DNA of 64,000 nucleotides from NCBI RefSeq assembly GCF_002726155.1, contig NZ_PBSH01000026.1, positions 1 through 64,000 on the forward strand, written 5' to 3'. The translations under genes were made by a program, and so were the position numbers. A model generated the notes under the pieces. That model had not been told where the DNA came from and did not search any database. It worked only from the letters and a program-made list of their open reading frames with translations. Source of the DNA: Alcanivorax sp. GTDB taxonomy: Bacteria > Pseudomonadota > Gammaproteobacteria > Pseudomonadales > Alcanivoracaceae. Shown here piece by piece: positions 26,789 through 35,455 of the stretch. Position 1 is the first letter of the stretch; the number at the start of each line of letters is the position of its first letter.

Positions 26789-26873
26789 GAGCGAGTAACG
26801 AGTTTCGAGTTGCGACAACCTGCTGCAGGAACGGTTTTGCCTTTCGAAACTCGCTTCTCGTATCTCGAGACTG
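26789..26873. repeat. Inverted repeat of GAGTAACGAG / TCTCGTATCTCGAG words (family C)
   Basis: GAGCGAGTAACGAGTTTCGAG (21 bases; read as GAGCGAGTAACG then AGTTTCGAG) faces CTTTCGAAACTCGCTTCTCG and ATCTCGAGAC. The reverse complement of the right arm closely matches the left arm of the element at 22782. It lies in the 228-bp gap upstream of the lipoprotein gene; nothing else is seen there. Confidence 0.65.
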
Positions 26874-26874
26874 G

Positions 26875-27252
26875 TTATTTCTTACCTCCGGGCATGATGA
26901 ATTTCATCAGGGTCATGAACCACATCAGCTGGCCCGGGTCGCCTTCGATCTTGATATCACCGGCCTGCATGCCTTCCATGAAGGCCATCTGGTTCTTGCC
27001 CGCCTGTTGCAGGGTGGCAAAGGCATAGCTGGCGTTCTTGAAGTTCAGGATCACAGTCGGCTCGCCATGGATCCCCCCTTTGGACACCACTTTGCCGGGC
27101 ATAAAGTGAAAGCTGCGCGCCGGCTTGCCCGCAAACGTCCGCCACTGCATCACCACATTGCGGTTCTCCAGTTGCTTTTGAAAGCCGGCGTTACGCGACG
27201 CCAGCCAGCGCAGCCGCCAGCCGAGAACCAGCAATACCAGTGAAAATTTCAT
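26875..27252 (-). CDS. Small SCP2-like protein
   Basis: The 125-residue protein ends GDIKIEGDPGQLMWFMTLMKFIMP, resembling the C-terminal strand-helix of sterol-carrier-protein-2 (SCP2) domains that hold hydrophobic ligands. The N-terminus is a short hydrophobic segment (FSLVLLVLGW) that may anchor it. The middle has FHFMPGKVVSKGG and PTVILNFKNASYAFATL. It stands alone between rubB and the lipoprotein gene. SCP2 membership is inferred from pattern only. Confidence 0.55.
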   Translation of the reverse strand: MKFSLVLLVLGWRLRWLASRNAGFQKQLENRNVVMQWRTFAGKPARSFHFMPGKVVSKGGIHGEPTVILNFKNASYAFATLQQAGKNQMAFMEGMQAGDIKIEGDPGQLMWFMTLMKFIMPGGKK

Positions 27253-27274
27253 CGAGCGTCCTTAAATCAAATCA

Positions 27275-27327
27275 GCAACACGCCACAGACTACACGCATC
27301 ACGCGTGTGAGGCGTGCAGCGTGTTGC
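27275..27327. repeat. Inverted repeat GCAACACGC...GCGTGTTGC (family C)
   Basis: Perfect 9-bp outer arms enclose further paired words (CACGCATCACGCG / CGTGTGAGGCGTG). It sits between rubB and the SCP2-like gene. Confidence 0.65.
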
Positions 27328-27338
27328 CTGCTGCGTCC

Positions 27339-28487
27339 CTACGGCATGACCGCCGGCAGTTCCTTGTTGAGTTTCATTTTTTCTTTCACCGCTTCACCGG
27401 TTAGGGCATAACCCAACAGGCTGCCATCCTTGCCACGGAACAGTGCCTGCACGGTATTGCCATCCGCTTCCACTTCCCAGTCACCTTCGCTGCCTTCTGC
27501 AGCAGGGCAGACCACCACCGGGCACGCCGGGGTCTTGATAGTCACCGGCATCACGCCGTAGCTGACTTCTGTGGTGTCGCCGGCCAGGGTTTTCGCCAGG
27601 GCTCGGGCAGAGGCCATCAGTGGCAGGACGTAGGGCAGCACATGGCCCTGCACTTCGGCGCAGTCACCCAGCGCATAAATGTCGTCTGCGCTGGTTCGCA
27701 GGGTCTTGTCGGTCAGAATGCCGCGATTGGTGTCCAGGCCAGCTTCCTTGGCCATGCTGATGCGCGGGCGCAGGCCAATGGCCGAGAGCACCACATCGGA
27801 TTCCAGTTTGCTGCCGTCGGACAGCTCGGTGACCAGTTGACCGTTATCACCGTGATGTACCGCCTTGGCCAGCGGGCCAAAATGGAACTGCACCCCCAGT
27901 TCCGCCAGGCCACGGCCCACGGCTTCGGAGGCCTGCTCCGGCAGCAGCAGCGGCAGGCAGCGGCCCATGGGCTCGACCAGGGATACCTGGAAACCACCGT
28001 TGGACAGGTCATTGGCGAATTCACAGCCGATCAGGCCGCCACCGAGGATGGTCACGGTTTTCTTGCCGTCCACCGCCGCACGGAATTTACCGTAGTCCAT
28101 CAAATCATTGACGGAGAACACCTCACCCACAGCGTCGCCTTCCAGCGGCGGGGTCCAGGTGTCGGCGCCCAGTGCCAGCACCAGCTTGCTGTAATCCAGG
28201 TGGTCATCGGGCAGCAGCACGCGCTTGTTGGCGGCGTCGATGCCGGCCACATGCACGCCGGTGCGCACGTCCACATTGAATTGCTCGGCCACTTTTTCCG
28301 GGGTGGCCATGCACAGGTCATCGGCGGTTTTTTCCTTGGTAAAACCGGCAGACAGCATGGGCTTGGAGTAGTTGCGGCCGTCGTCAGCGGTGAGCATGAC
28401 GATAGGCGTTTCCTTGTCCAGCTTGCGGAATTCCTTGACGGTGTTGAAGCCGGCCAGGCCGGTACCGATGATGACAATAGGGTGCAT
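27339..28487 (-). CDS. rubB: Rubredoxin-NAD(+) reductase
   Basis: This FAD enzyme passes electrons from NADH to rubredoxin, which feeds alkane hydroxylases. The 382-residue protein has an N-terminal FAD motif IVIIGTGLAGFNTVKEF, an NAD motif VTILGGGLIGCEFANDL near residue 145 and the late FAD motif DDIYALGDCAEV near 270, as in AlkT/RubB. AAGGATTGCTC precedes the ATG at 28487. It follows rubA by about 50 bp, so the two form one unit. Confidence 0.92.
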   Translation of the reverse strand: MHPIVIIGTGLAGFNTVKEFRKLDKETPIVMLTADDGRNYSKPMLSAGFTKEKTADDLCMATPEKVAEQFNVDVRTGVHVAGIDAANKRVLLPDDHLDYSKLVLALGADTWTPPLEGDAVGEVFSVNDLMDYGKFRAAVDGKKTVTILGGGLIGCEFANDLSNGGFQVSLVEPMGRCLPLLLPEQASEAVGRGLAELGVQFHFGPLAKAVHHGDNGQLVTELSDGSKLESDVVLSAIGLRPRISMAKEAGLDTNRGILTDKTLRTSADDIYALGDCAEVQGHVLPYVLPLMASARALAKTLAGDTTEVSYGVMPVTIKTPACPVVVCPAAEGSEGDWEVEADGNTVQALFRGKDGSLLGYALTGEAVKEKMKLNKELPAVMP

Positions 28488-28536
28488 GAGCAATCCTTAA
28501 CGATTAATGGACGGGCGATGTGGCTGACGTAATGGT

Positions 28537-28701
28537 CTAGATTTCCACCATTTCGAAGTCTTCCTTGCCCACGCCGCAATCGGGGCAAACCCAATCTTCC
28601 GGCACGTCGTCCCAGGCGGTACCCGGTTCGATACCCTCATCGGGCAGACCTTCGGCTTCGTCATAGATGAAACCGCACACTACACATTCCCACTTCTTCA
28701 T
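28537..28701 (-). CDS. rubA: Rubredoxin
   Basis: The 54-residue electron carrier has two Cys pairs that hold one iron: CVVCG near residue 6 and CPDCG near residue 39, with the conserved [21 protein letters not shown] between. It moves electrons from RubB to AlkB-type hydroxylases. The open frame extends upstream, but family length and AGGTTCACG before the ATG at 28701 fix the start. An 18-bp palindrome lies 20 bases upstream. Confidence 0.95.
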   Translation of the reverse strand: MKKWECVVCGFIYDEAEGLPDEGIEPGTAWDDVPEDWVCPDCGVGKEDFEMVEI

Positions 28702-28720
28702 CGTGAACCTCATCGGTAAA

Positions 28721-28738
28721 AGTGAGCACTTGCTCACT
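28721..28738. promoter_or_regulatory. 18-bp palindrome upstream of rubA (candidate operator)
   Basis: AGTGAGCACTTGCTCACT has perfect 8-bp arms and a two-base centre. It lies 20-37 bases upstream of the rubA start in the divergent rubA-ubiC gap, where a repressor would block transcription. Size and symmetry suit a TetR-type site; the regulator is not in the window. Confidence 0.5.
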
Positions 28739-28940
28739 GCGCTACATACAGGGTGTATCTCGGGGGGCGTTAACCTATCGGCGTGCGGCGCAAAAATCAA
28801 TGACAGCAAGCGCTGTCATATTGGGACGCGAGGGCGCCATTTCTCTGCCCCCCGGGGCAATTTGACGACCGCTTGCTCTGCTGCAAGACATGGGCCATAG
28901 TCCTGCCGCCCGCGAGAGTACGCGATATCCTGAGAGAGCC

Positions 28941-29486
28941 ATGCTGCCTGCCGCCCTGCATCCTGACAGCCTTTGGCGCCCGCTGGAACAGCTGGTGCTG
29001 CCCCCGGTGATTCGTGACTGGATGGCCGACCCGGACTCCCTGACCCGGCGCCTCAAACGTCACGGTCACTTCAGTGTCATGCCTGGCCTGCATACCATTG
29101 CCTTTCCGCGGGCCGACGAACGGCAGCTGCTGGCGCTGCCCGATCGTCGTGCTGCGCTGATCCGCGAAGTCACCCTGCATCTGGACGGCACCCCGGTGGT
29201 CGCGGCCCGCAGCGTGCTGCCGCTGACCAGCCTGGCCGGCGCCAACCGCTCCCTTGGCCACATGGGCAGCCGCTCCCTGGGCCTGGAGTTATATAACCGC
29301 CCGGTCTGCCAGCGGGATCAGGTGTGGGCACGGCTGGCCTCACCGGGCCAGAACCACCCGGTGTGCTGGGGCCGGCAGTCGCGCTTTCTCAAACGCGGCG
29401 CCCCCCTGCTGGTGGCCGAGTATTTTCTGCCGGCGTTGTGGGAGAAGGTATTTGCAACCGTCCCCGCTGGAACAGAATCACTGTAG
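28941..29486 (+). CDS. ubiC: Chorismate lyase (ubiquinone pathway)
   Basis: UbiC releases pyruvate from chorismate to give 4-hydroxybenzoate, the ring precursor of ubiquinone. The 181-residue protein shows VIRDWMADPDSLTRRL, a REVTLHLDGTPVVAARSVLP block with the substrate Arg, SLGLELY, and a final GAPLLVAEYFLPALW with the catalytic Glu. It precedes ubiA, which prenylates the product. GAGAGAGCC precedes the ATG at 28941. It differs from the DUF98-type lyase at 56268. Confidence 0.9.
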   Translation: MLPAALHPDSLWRPLEQLVLPPVIRDWMADPDSLTRRLKRHGHFSVMPGLHTIAFPRADERQLLALPDRRAALIREVTLHLDGTPVVAARSVLPLTSLAGANRSLGHMGSRSLGLELYNRPVCQRDQVWARLASPGQNHPVCWGRQSRFLKRGAPLLVAEYFLPALWEKVFATVPAGTESL

Positions 29487-29625
29487 GAGTTCCTCTCGAG
29501 GGACGAACCCGCGTATCAATGCGGATGGCGGGCGAATAATTCATCAATCCCTATAGAATGGATTGGCATGGAGACCACGCTTTTTCCTCGCTTCGCTCGG
29601 TTCGCACCTCGAGAGGTACTCCTAC
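29483..29625. repeat. GTAGGAGTTCCTCTCGAGG inverted repeat (family B)
   Basis: GTAGGAGTTCCTCTCGAGGG (from 29483) faces CACCTCGAGAGGTACTCCTAC ending at 29625. It overlaps the ubiC stop by a few bases and fills the ubiC-ubiA gap. Confidence 0.7.
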
Positions 29626-29734
29626 AGGCGGTTTGATTTCGGGCAGGCGGCTCCGCCTGGGCCGCCCGATTCGCACCTTGAAACTTGCAGCTTGTCGCCT
29701 GAAACTCTTCTTCGCCCTGACAACCGGATGTCCC

Positions 29735-30607
29735 ATGTTTGCCTTCGTTGAACAGCGTTACCCCGCCCTCTGGCCCTATATCCAGCTAATGCGCCTGGAT
29801 CGCCCCATCGGTACGCTGTTGCTGCTCTGGCCCACCCTGTGGGCGGTGTGGATTGCCGGGGCGGGCACTCCCAGCCTGACCGTCATTGTGGTGTTTTTCC
29901 TCGGTGTGGTGATCATGCGGGCGGCGGGCTGCGTGATTAACGACTTTGCCGACCGGGATTTCGATGGCGACGTGGAACGCACCCAGGGCCGCCCACTGGC
30001 CACCGGCGCGCTCAGCGCCAAACAGGCGCTGGCGTTGTTCTGCGGATTGGGCCTGTTGGCCTTTGGCCTCGTCCTGTTCCTCAACGAGCTGACGTTCTGG
30101 CTGTCCTTTGGCGGGCTGGGGCTGGCCGTGCTGTACCCCTTTACCAAGCGTTTCACCTTTATGCCCCAGCTGTTCCTGGGCGCCGCTTTCAGTTGGGCAA
30201 TTCCCATGGCGTTTGCCGCCGAAACCGGCGAGGTGCCGGAAATCGCCTGGCTGTTGTATGTGGCCAATGTGCTGTGGACTGTGGCCTATGACACCGAATA
30301 CGCCATGTGCGACCGTGAAGACGACCTGAAGCTGGGCATCAAGAGCACCGCCATCCTGTTCGGCGATGCGGACCGGCTGATGATCGCCATCCTCCAGGGT
30401 CTAACCCTGCTGGCACTGATCATGGTCGGCCAGCGGCTGGATTTTAGCTGGCCCTGGTACGTGGGCCTGGCAGGCATGGCGCTGAGCTTTGCCTACCAGC
30501 ACAGCCTGATCCGCTACCGCGAACGCTGGCCCAGCTTCCACGCCTTCCTGAACAACCACTGGGCCGGGGCCTGCGTGTTTATCGGGCTGTATTTTCAGTA
30601 TTTTTGA
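29735..30607 (+). CDS. ubiA: 4-hydroxybenzoate octaprenyltransferase
   Basis: UbiA attaches the polyprenyl chain to 4-hydroxybenzoate in the inner membrane. The 290-residue protein has about eight helices, the first Asp-rich motif [15 protein letters not shown] near residue 69 and the second [13 protein letters not shown] near residue 187, both needed for Mg-diphosphate binding. The ATG at 29735 fits family length; the longer frame upstream is repeat sequence. Confidence 0.95.
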   Translation: MFAFVEQRYPALWPYIQLMRLDRPIGTLLLLWPTLWAVWIAGAGTPSLTVIVVFFLGVVIMRAAGCVINDFADRDFDGDVERTQGRPLATGALSAKQALALFCGLGLLAFGLVLFLNELTFWLSFGGLGLAVLYPFTKRFTFMPQLFLGAAFSWAIPMAFAAETGEVPEIAWLLYVANVLWTVAYDTEYAMCDREDDLKLGIKSTAILFGDADRLMIAILQGLTLLALIMVGQRLDFSWPWYVGLAGMALSFAYQHSLIRYRERWPSFHAFLNNHWAGACVFIGLYFQYF

Positions 30608-30833
30608 GAGACGCAGCACGCTGTACGCGCCACGCAACAACACGAACTACCCCCTGCAGGGAACGGGAAACCGCATCACTTCGCGCCGGGGAGTTTCATC
30701 TGCGGCCTTCGGCCGAGCCATGCCGGACACCGTAGAAACCGCCTTTCATGGCTCGCGGCCCTCCACATTTCTGCCCTTTCTTACAAGCCCAGATCCGCGT
30801 TGTCGCATGTTGCTTGTTGCATGCCGCGTCTCT
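30607..30833. repeat. Long inverted repeat flanking the ubiA-phoB gap (family C)
   Basis: AGAGACGC at 30607 and GCGTCTCT at 30826 frame the element; inside are GCACGCTGTACGCGCCACGC against GCATGTTGCTTGTTGCATGC words, and an inner pair GGCCGAGCCATG / CATGGCTCGCGGCC. Apart from this repeat and the PHO box, the 317-bp gap holds no gene. Confidence 0.55.
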
Positions 30834-30835
30834 AT

Positions 30836-30857
30836 CTGTCATACGGATGTCATAAAA
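30836..30857 (+). promoter_or_regulatory. PHO box upstream of phoB
   Basis: CTGTCAT-ACGG-ATGTCAT-AAAA has two 7-bp direct repeats 11 bases apart, the consensus PhoB site. It lies 68 bases upstream of phoB, so phoBR is probably autoinduced under phosphate limitation. Confidence 0.85.
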
Positions 30858-30924
30858 AGGCAATCTAATAGGGCAACATTCCGGGCAGCGCATGCGCGCC
30901 CATGACAGGCAAGGAAGGTAAGCC

Positions 30925-31629
30925 ATGTCCCGTAACCGCATTTTGATTGTTGATGACGAGCCCGCCATCCGTGAGATGGTTGCCGTCGCCCTTGAGCTGG
31001 CTGATTTCGATGTGCTGGAAGCAGAAAACGCCCAGCGCGGCCATGAAATCATCGTGGATGAACGCCCGGATCTGGTGCTTCTGGACTGGATGCTGCCATC
31101 CGTCACCGGCATCGAACTGGCCCGCCGCCTGAAGCGTGATGAAACCACCAACGAGGTGCCAATCATCATGCTCACCGCAAAAAGCGAGGAAGATAACAAG
31201 ATTCAGGGGCTGGACGTGGGGGCCGATGATTACATCACCAAGCCTTTCTCCACCCGCGAACTGATCTCGCGCATCAAAGCGGTGCTGCGTCGCGCATCCA
31301 GTGTGGCAGCGGAAAAGGCCATTGAAGTGGAAGGGTTGTGTCTGGACCCGGTCAGCCACCGCATCAGCGCTGACGATTACCCCGTGGACATGGGCCCCAC
31401 CGAATACCGGTTACTCGAGTTCTTCATGAGTCACCAGGAGCGCGCCTACTCCCGTACCCAACTGCTCGACCAGGTGTGGGGCGCCAACGTGTACGTGGAA
31501 GACCGCACCATCGACGTGCATATCCGCAGGCTGCGTAAGGCCCTGGCGCCGTTCGACTATGACCGCTTTATCCAGACCGTACGCGGCACCGGCTACCGCT
31601 TTTCAGTAAAATCGGCCAAAGCAGGCTGA
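30925..31629 (+). CDS. phoB: Phosphate regulon response regulator PhoB
   Basis: The 234-residue protein has a receiver domain with acidic pocket VDDEPA, phosphorylatable Asp in DLVLLDWMLPS near residue 54 and Lys in YITKPFSTREL near 106, and an OmpR-type winged helix with RLLEFFMSHQERAYSRTQLLDQVWG. It activates phosphate-starvation genes. A PHO box lies in its promoter, and phoR follows 94 bp downstream. GGAAGGTAAGCC precedes the ATG. Confidence 0.95.
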   Translation: MSRNRILIVDDEPAIREMVAVALELADFDVLEAENAQRGHEIIVDERPDLVLLDWMLPSVTGIELARRLKRDETTNEVPIIMLTAKSEEDNKIQGLDVGADDYITKPFSTRELISRIKAVLRRASSVAAEKAIEVEGLCLDPVSHRISADDYPVDMGPTEYRLLEFFMSHQERAYSRTQLLDQVWGANVYVEDRTIDVHIRRLRKALAPFDYDRFIQTVRGTGYRFSVKSAKAG

Positions 31630-31723
31630 GACAGCAGCCACGCAGCTGCCTATACTGGAAACCCATTGTCGAGCCCTCGCCCGACAACCTGCGAACCCGG
31701 CAACCAATCGCGGTGACTGACGC

Positions 31724-33034
31724 ATGAAAGCCAGCCTGGCCAAGGAAGTAAATCGCATTGCCGGCCTGATTTTTCTGGCCGCCCTTGCTGCCCTTGCGGT
31801 AGGGCATATCTGGCCGCTGCTGACAGGGCTGGTGGGGTATATTTTCTGGAGCACCCGCCAACTGTTCGCCCTGTACAGCTGGCTGGTTCGCGATGACCAC
31901 ACTGAACCGCCGGACAGCATCGGCCTGTGGGGCGAGTTTTATACCCGCCTTGAGCATTTATTCCAGAAAGAACGCCGCGCCCAGGAAAACCTGCAGGGCA
32001 TCATTCATCGTGCCCAGCAATCGGTGAATGCCCTGGACGACGTGGTCATCCTGATCGACCAACACGGTTACCTGGAATACTGGAACCATGCTGCGGAACG
32101 CGCCATGGGCTTCAATGCCGGCCAGGATCTGGGGCAACCGCTCACCAACCTGGTTCGCCACCCCCGCTTCACCGAGTACCTGAACAAGAGCGAGTTTGAC
32201 GACGCCCTGGAAATCCCCTCACCGGTAGACGACAACCGCATCCTCCAGTTCCGCGTCACCGAGTTTGGTGTCGGTGAGCAACTATTGATCGCCCGTGACG
32301 TGACCCGCCTGCATCACCTGGAGCAGATGCGCAAAGATTTCGTTGCCAACGTCAGCCATGAGCTGAAAACCCCGCTCACCGTACTCAAGGGCTACCTGGA
32401 AACCCTGCTCGATACCATCCCCGATGAGCAGGCCCGCCTGCGCCGGGCGCTGGTGCAGATGGACAACCAGTCCAACCGCATGGAAGCCCTGGTCGCCGAC
32501 CTGTTGCTGCTGGCCCGGCTGGAAGGCACCGAAGCCGACAGCGTCCGCCAGGCCGTACCGGTGCACGGCATGCTGAACCGCATGAAAGACAACGCGCTGG
32601 CCATCAGTAGCGACAAACACCACCGGATTGAACTGGATGTGCCCCTGGAGGCCCGCCTGATCGCCAACCCTGCCGAACTGGAAAGCGCCTTCGGCAACCT
32701 GATTACCAACGCGGTGAAGTACACCCCGGCCGAAGGCACCATCCACATCCGCTGGTGGCAGGATGCCCACGGCGCCCACCTGTCCGTCACCGACAACGGC
32801 ATCGGTATCGACCCGGCCCATATCCCCCGACTGACCGAACGTTTTTATCGACCGGACAACAGCCGCGTCACCCAGACCGGCGGCACCGGTTTGGGACTGG
32901 CCATCGTCAAGCACGTGATGATCCGCCATAACGGTCGCCTGGAAATCACCAGCGAACTCAGCAAAGGCAGCACCTTCACCTGCCATTTCCCGGCGGACCG
33001 GCTGGTAAGCAAGCCGACAGCGGTGGCGGGGTAA
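31724..33034 (+). CDS. phoR: Phosphate regulon sensor kinase PhoR
   Basis: The 436-residue membrane kinase has two N-terminal helices (about 10-60), a PAS domain (about 105-200), the phospho-accepting His in FVANVSHELKTPLTVLKGYLETL near residue 213, and an ATPase domain with NLITNAVKYTP, DNGIGID and GGTGLGLAIVKH. It phosphorylates PhoB when phosphate is low. Order phoB-phoR is that of Pseudomonas and E. coli. Confidence 0.95.
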   Translation: MKASLAKEVNRIAGLIFLAALAALAVGHIWPLLTGLVGYIFWSTRQLFALYSWLVRDDHTEPPDSIGLWGEFYTRLEHLFQKERRAQENLQGIIHRAQQSVNALDDVVILIDQHGYLEYWNHAAERAMGFNAGQDLGQPLTNLVRHPRFTEYLNKSEFDDALEIPSPVDDNRILQFRVTEFGVGEQLLIARDVTRLHHLEQMRKDFVANVSHELKTPLTVLKGYLETLLDTIPDEQARLRRALVQMDNQSNRMEALVADLLLLARLEGTEADSVRQAVPVHGMLNRMKDNALAISSDKHHRIELDVPLEARLIANPAELESAFGNLITNAVKYTPAEGTIHIRWWQDAHGAHLSVTDNGIGIDPAHIPRLTERFYRPDNSRVTQTGGTGLGLAIVKHVMIRHNGRLEITSELSKGSTFTCHFPADRLVSKPTAVAG

Positions 33035-33041
33035 AAACACG

Positions 33042-33183
33042 GCAGGAGTTCCTCTTGAGGGACGAACCGAGCGTAGCGAGTCTACAGAATCGCCGCCCGC
33101 AGCGACCGGCTGTTAAACAGAGGCGGCGAGTTCTGTCCCTTTCCCATTTACTCACGGATTCGCGCCTCAAGAGGCACTCCTAC
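33042..33183. repeat. GCAGGAGTTCCTCTTGAGG inverted repeat (family B)
   Basis: GCAGGAGTTCCTCTTGAGG (33042-33060) faces GCCTCAAGAGGCACTCCTAC (ending 33183). It lies just after phoR and before the LOG gene. Confidence 0.7.
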
Positions 33184-33243
33184 AGCGGCCTTGTCGAAAT
33201 ATTTGTACCACGTCTCCATCAGCACAGAGCATGAGCGAAACTT

Positions 33244-33828
33244 ATGAAAAGAATCTGCGTCTATTGTGGTTCCAGTCCCGGCAATAATCCGGTCTACATT
33301 CAGGCCGCCGAAGCTCTGGCCGATGCATTGGTTAGTCGTAATATCGGGCTGGTTTATGGCGGCGCCAGCGTCGGCGTGATGGGCGCCATTGCCAACGCAG
33401 TGATGCGCCAGGGCGGCGAGGTCGTCGGCATTATTCCGCAGGCCTTGATGCGTCGTGAGATCGGCAATGATCATCTGACGGAACTGCAGGTGGTCGATTC
33501 CATGCATGAGCGAAAAGCCGCCATGGCGGATCAGTCCGACGGCTTTATTGCCCTGCCTGGCGGCATGGGCACCCTGGAGGAAATTTTTGAAATTCTTACC
33601 TGGGCACAACTGGGCTTTCACCAAAAACCCTGCGCGCTGCTAAACGTGAACCACTATTACGATTCCCTTCAGAACTTTCTGGAACACAGTGTGGCGGAAG
33701 GCTTCCTGAAAGCGGAGCACCACCAACTTTTGCAAGCCCACACGGACCCGGCCACACTGCTGGATCATTTTCAGAATTTTTCTCCACCCCCGGTGGATAA
33801 ATGGCTGGATCGCCAATCCCAGCTGTAA
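33244..33828 (+). CDS. LOG-family nucleotide 5'-monophosphate phosphoribohydrolase
   Basis: The 194-residue protein shows CVYCGSSPGNNP near the N-terminus, GLVYGGASVGVMG and the family signature PGGMGTLEEIFE near residue 102, which cleaves the N-glycosidic bond of nucleoside monophosphates (LOG/YgdH family, formerly annotated as lysine decarboxylase). In bacteria it may act in nucleotide salvage or cytokinin-like adenine metabolism. No operon partner is evident. Confidence 0.85.
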   Translation: MKRICVYCGSSPGNNPVYIQAAEALADALVSRNIGLVYGGASVGVMGAIANAVMRQGGEVVGIIPQALMRREIGNDHLTELQVVDSMHERKAAMADQSDGFIALPGGMGTLEEIFEILTWAQLGFHQKPCALLNVNHYYDSLQNFLEHSVAEGFLKAEHHQLLQAHTDPATLLDHFQNFSPPPVDKWLDRQSQL

Positions 33829-33946
33829 CAAAAACAATGTGAAAGAAGGTCAAATAGTCGAATCGTTCCGGGCCAAGACCAACCGGAACCCGTTACGGTG
33901 ACATGGACAGTGCAACCACACACCAACCATGGACGAGGTAACGGTT

Positions 33947-34123
33947 ATGCTTGGATGGGCTCTGACATTTCTTATTGTGGCAATTATTGCCGGCGTACTC
34001 GGCTTTGGCGGCATCGCCTCCGGCGCAGCTTCCATTGCCAAAATTATTTTCTTTATCTTTCTGGTATTGCTGGTCATCAGCCTGGTGGCCAATGCGGTGA
34101 GAGGCCGCGGCCCGAAGATATGA
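33947..34123 (+). CDS. DUF1328 (YtjA) small membrane protein
   Basis: The 58-residue protein begins [33 protein letters not shown] and has a second hydrophobic helix ([17 protein letters not shown]), matching DUF1328. I choose the ATG at 33947 because GAGG precedes it at good spacing; an ATG at 33929 would add six residues. Members are often stress-induced; function is unknown. Confidence 0.8.
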   Translation: MLGWALTFLIVAIIAGVLGFGGIASGAASIAKIIFFIFLVLLVISLVANAVRGRGPKI

Positions 34124-34220
34124 CAGTGGCAACACGGGTGGGCTATGACTTGGCCGTAGCCCACCCCTTTCATTTTCTGTTATCGGGTTATCGTTAATCG
34201 ACAGCCCCACAGAGGAAAGG

Positions 34221-34763
34221 TCACGACAACCGTTGATGCCATTCCTGTAAGGCGACCAGTTGTTTGGCCACCATCTCCCGGGTTTTCTCATCCACCAGAT
34301 CGCCGTTCTCATCGCATTTCTCATGAGCGGCCGAGACAAACACTTCCGGTTTGTTCAGTGGATGCATGTCCAGAAACACCAGTACCTGGCGCAAGTGATA
34401 CTGGCTGCGGCTGGTGCCCATGCCGCCCATGGACGCGCCCATAATGACCGCAGGCTTACCCATAAAAATATCACCCGGCACACGCGACAACCAATCGATG
34501 GCGTTCTTTAGCACGCCGGGGATCGAGTAATTGTATTCGGGGGTGGCAAACAGCAAGGCATCCGCCTGAGCCACCTGCTCGGCCAGCGCCATCACAGACG
34601 CGGGCCGGTTATCTCCGTCATCATCACCGTTATACAGCGGCAGCGGGGCGATGTCCCCGATGGAGAGGGTCATGCCGGATGGCGCCAGTGCCTGAGCGGC
34701 GCGCACCAGACCCCGGTTATAGGATTGCTCCCTGAGACTGCCTGCTATCGCCAGAACCTTCAT
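34221..34763 (-). CDS. NADPH-dependent FMN reductase (ChrR/quinone reductase type)
   Basis: The 180-residue flavoprotein has the FMN-binding IAGSLREQSYNRGL near residue 6, ATPEYNYSIPGVLKNAIDWLSR near residue 72 and the GASMGGMGTSRSQYHLRQVL segment, as in ChrR/YieF-type enzymes that reduce quinones and chromate with NAD(P)H. It stands alone on the minus strand between DUF1328 and an unknown gene. Confidence 0.85.
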   Translation of the reverse strand: MKVLAIAGSLREQSYNRGLVRAAQALAPSGMTLSIGDIAPLPLYNGDDDGDNRPASVMALAEQVAQADALLFATPEYNYSIPGVLKNAIDWLSRVPGDIFMGKPAVIMGASMGGMGTSRSQYHLRQVLVFLDMHPLNKPEVFVSAAHEKCDENGDLVDEKTREMVAKQLVALQEWHQRLS

Positions 34764-34960
34764 ACCATTACTCCCTGTTTCCTGAATCGGTCAGCGCGAA
34801 GCCACACTAAAGCGAACGCGCATTCCAGCTTCCTCCACACGCGCGCCAGTGACAAGAGATAAGCCTCATCATCGCCGGGCCATTTATCCCCCATATGGGT
34901 GACGCATTTCTGTCATGCCCCGCATACAATTCCTGAACGATTCACGGATACCTGATCGCA

Positions 34961-35449
34961 ATGCCCATTGATATCACCCCCTCCAGCGCGCCCTTTATTC
35001 CCGGCCCGGCCCTCTACCAACAGCTGGCTATTCTCAATGGTTTGTTGATTCTCGGGCTAAGCGACAAAAAAAGTGAATCCCAACAAATCCAGCACCTGAG
35101 CCTTGATCAGCAACAACACATTACGCTGTTTCGTGGCAGCAGCCAGAGCCGCTTTGGCATGGCCTTCCGCTTTCATCGTCAGGATGTGGAACAAATTGAA
35201 GGGGTAACGCTGGAAGGAGGGCGCGGACATCTGCTTTTGCACACCCGGCCCGGTGCGATTCAAAGCCTGACCTTCATGCCTGGCGCCGCCGCCAGTGATA
35301 ACGGTTACAACGGTGGCACCCGCAACAGCGTTGACCTGCTGGTCCCCGCCAAACGGCTGGAGCAGGCGGAAGCCGCGCTCATTCGTATCTTTCGAATGGC
35401 CGGCTCCACCTGGTATCCCGATCTACCGCCCCATTGGCGAGGCGACTAG
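34961..35449 (+). CDS. Hypothetical protein
   Basis: The 162-residue soluble protein has no signal peptide or recognised motif. It contains LAILNGLLILGLSDKKS, QQHITLFRGSSQSRFGMAFRFHRQDVEQI and LLLHTRPGAIQSLTFMPGA, alternating strands that suggest a small beta-rich domain. The reading frame is clean and has host-like composition, so I take it as a real gene, convergent with the pirin gene. Function not recognised. Confidence 0.55.
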   Translation: MPIDITPSSAPFIPGPALYQQLAILNGLLILGLSDKKSESQQIQHLSLDQQQHITLFRGSSQSRFGMAFRFHRQDVEQIEGVTLEGGRGHLLLHTRPGAIQSLTFMPGAAASDNGYNGGTRNSVDLLVPAKRLEQAEAALIRIFRMAGSTWYPDLPPHWRGD

Positions 35450-35455
35450 CAGGTG

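Noticed and set aside
30720..30905. Possible small gene before phoB
   Set aside because: It runs through the inverted repeat and PHO box and looks like non-coding leader sequence.
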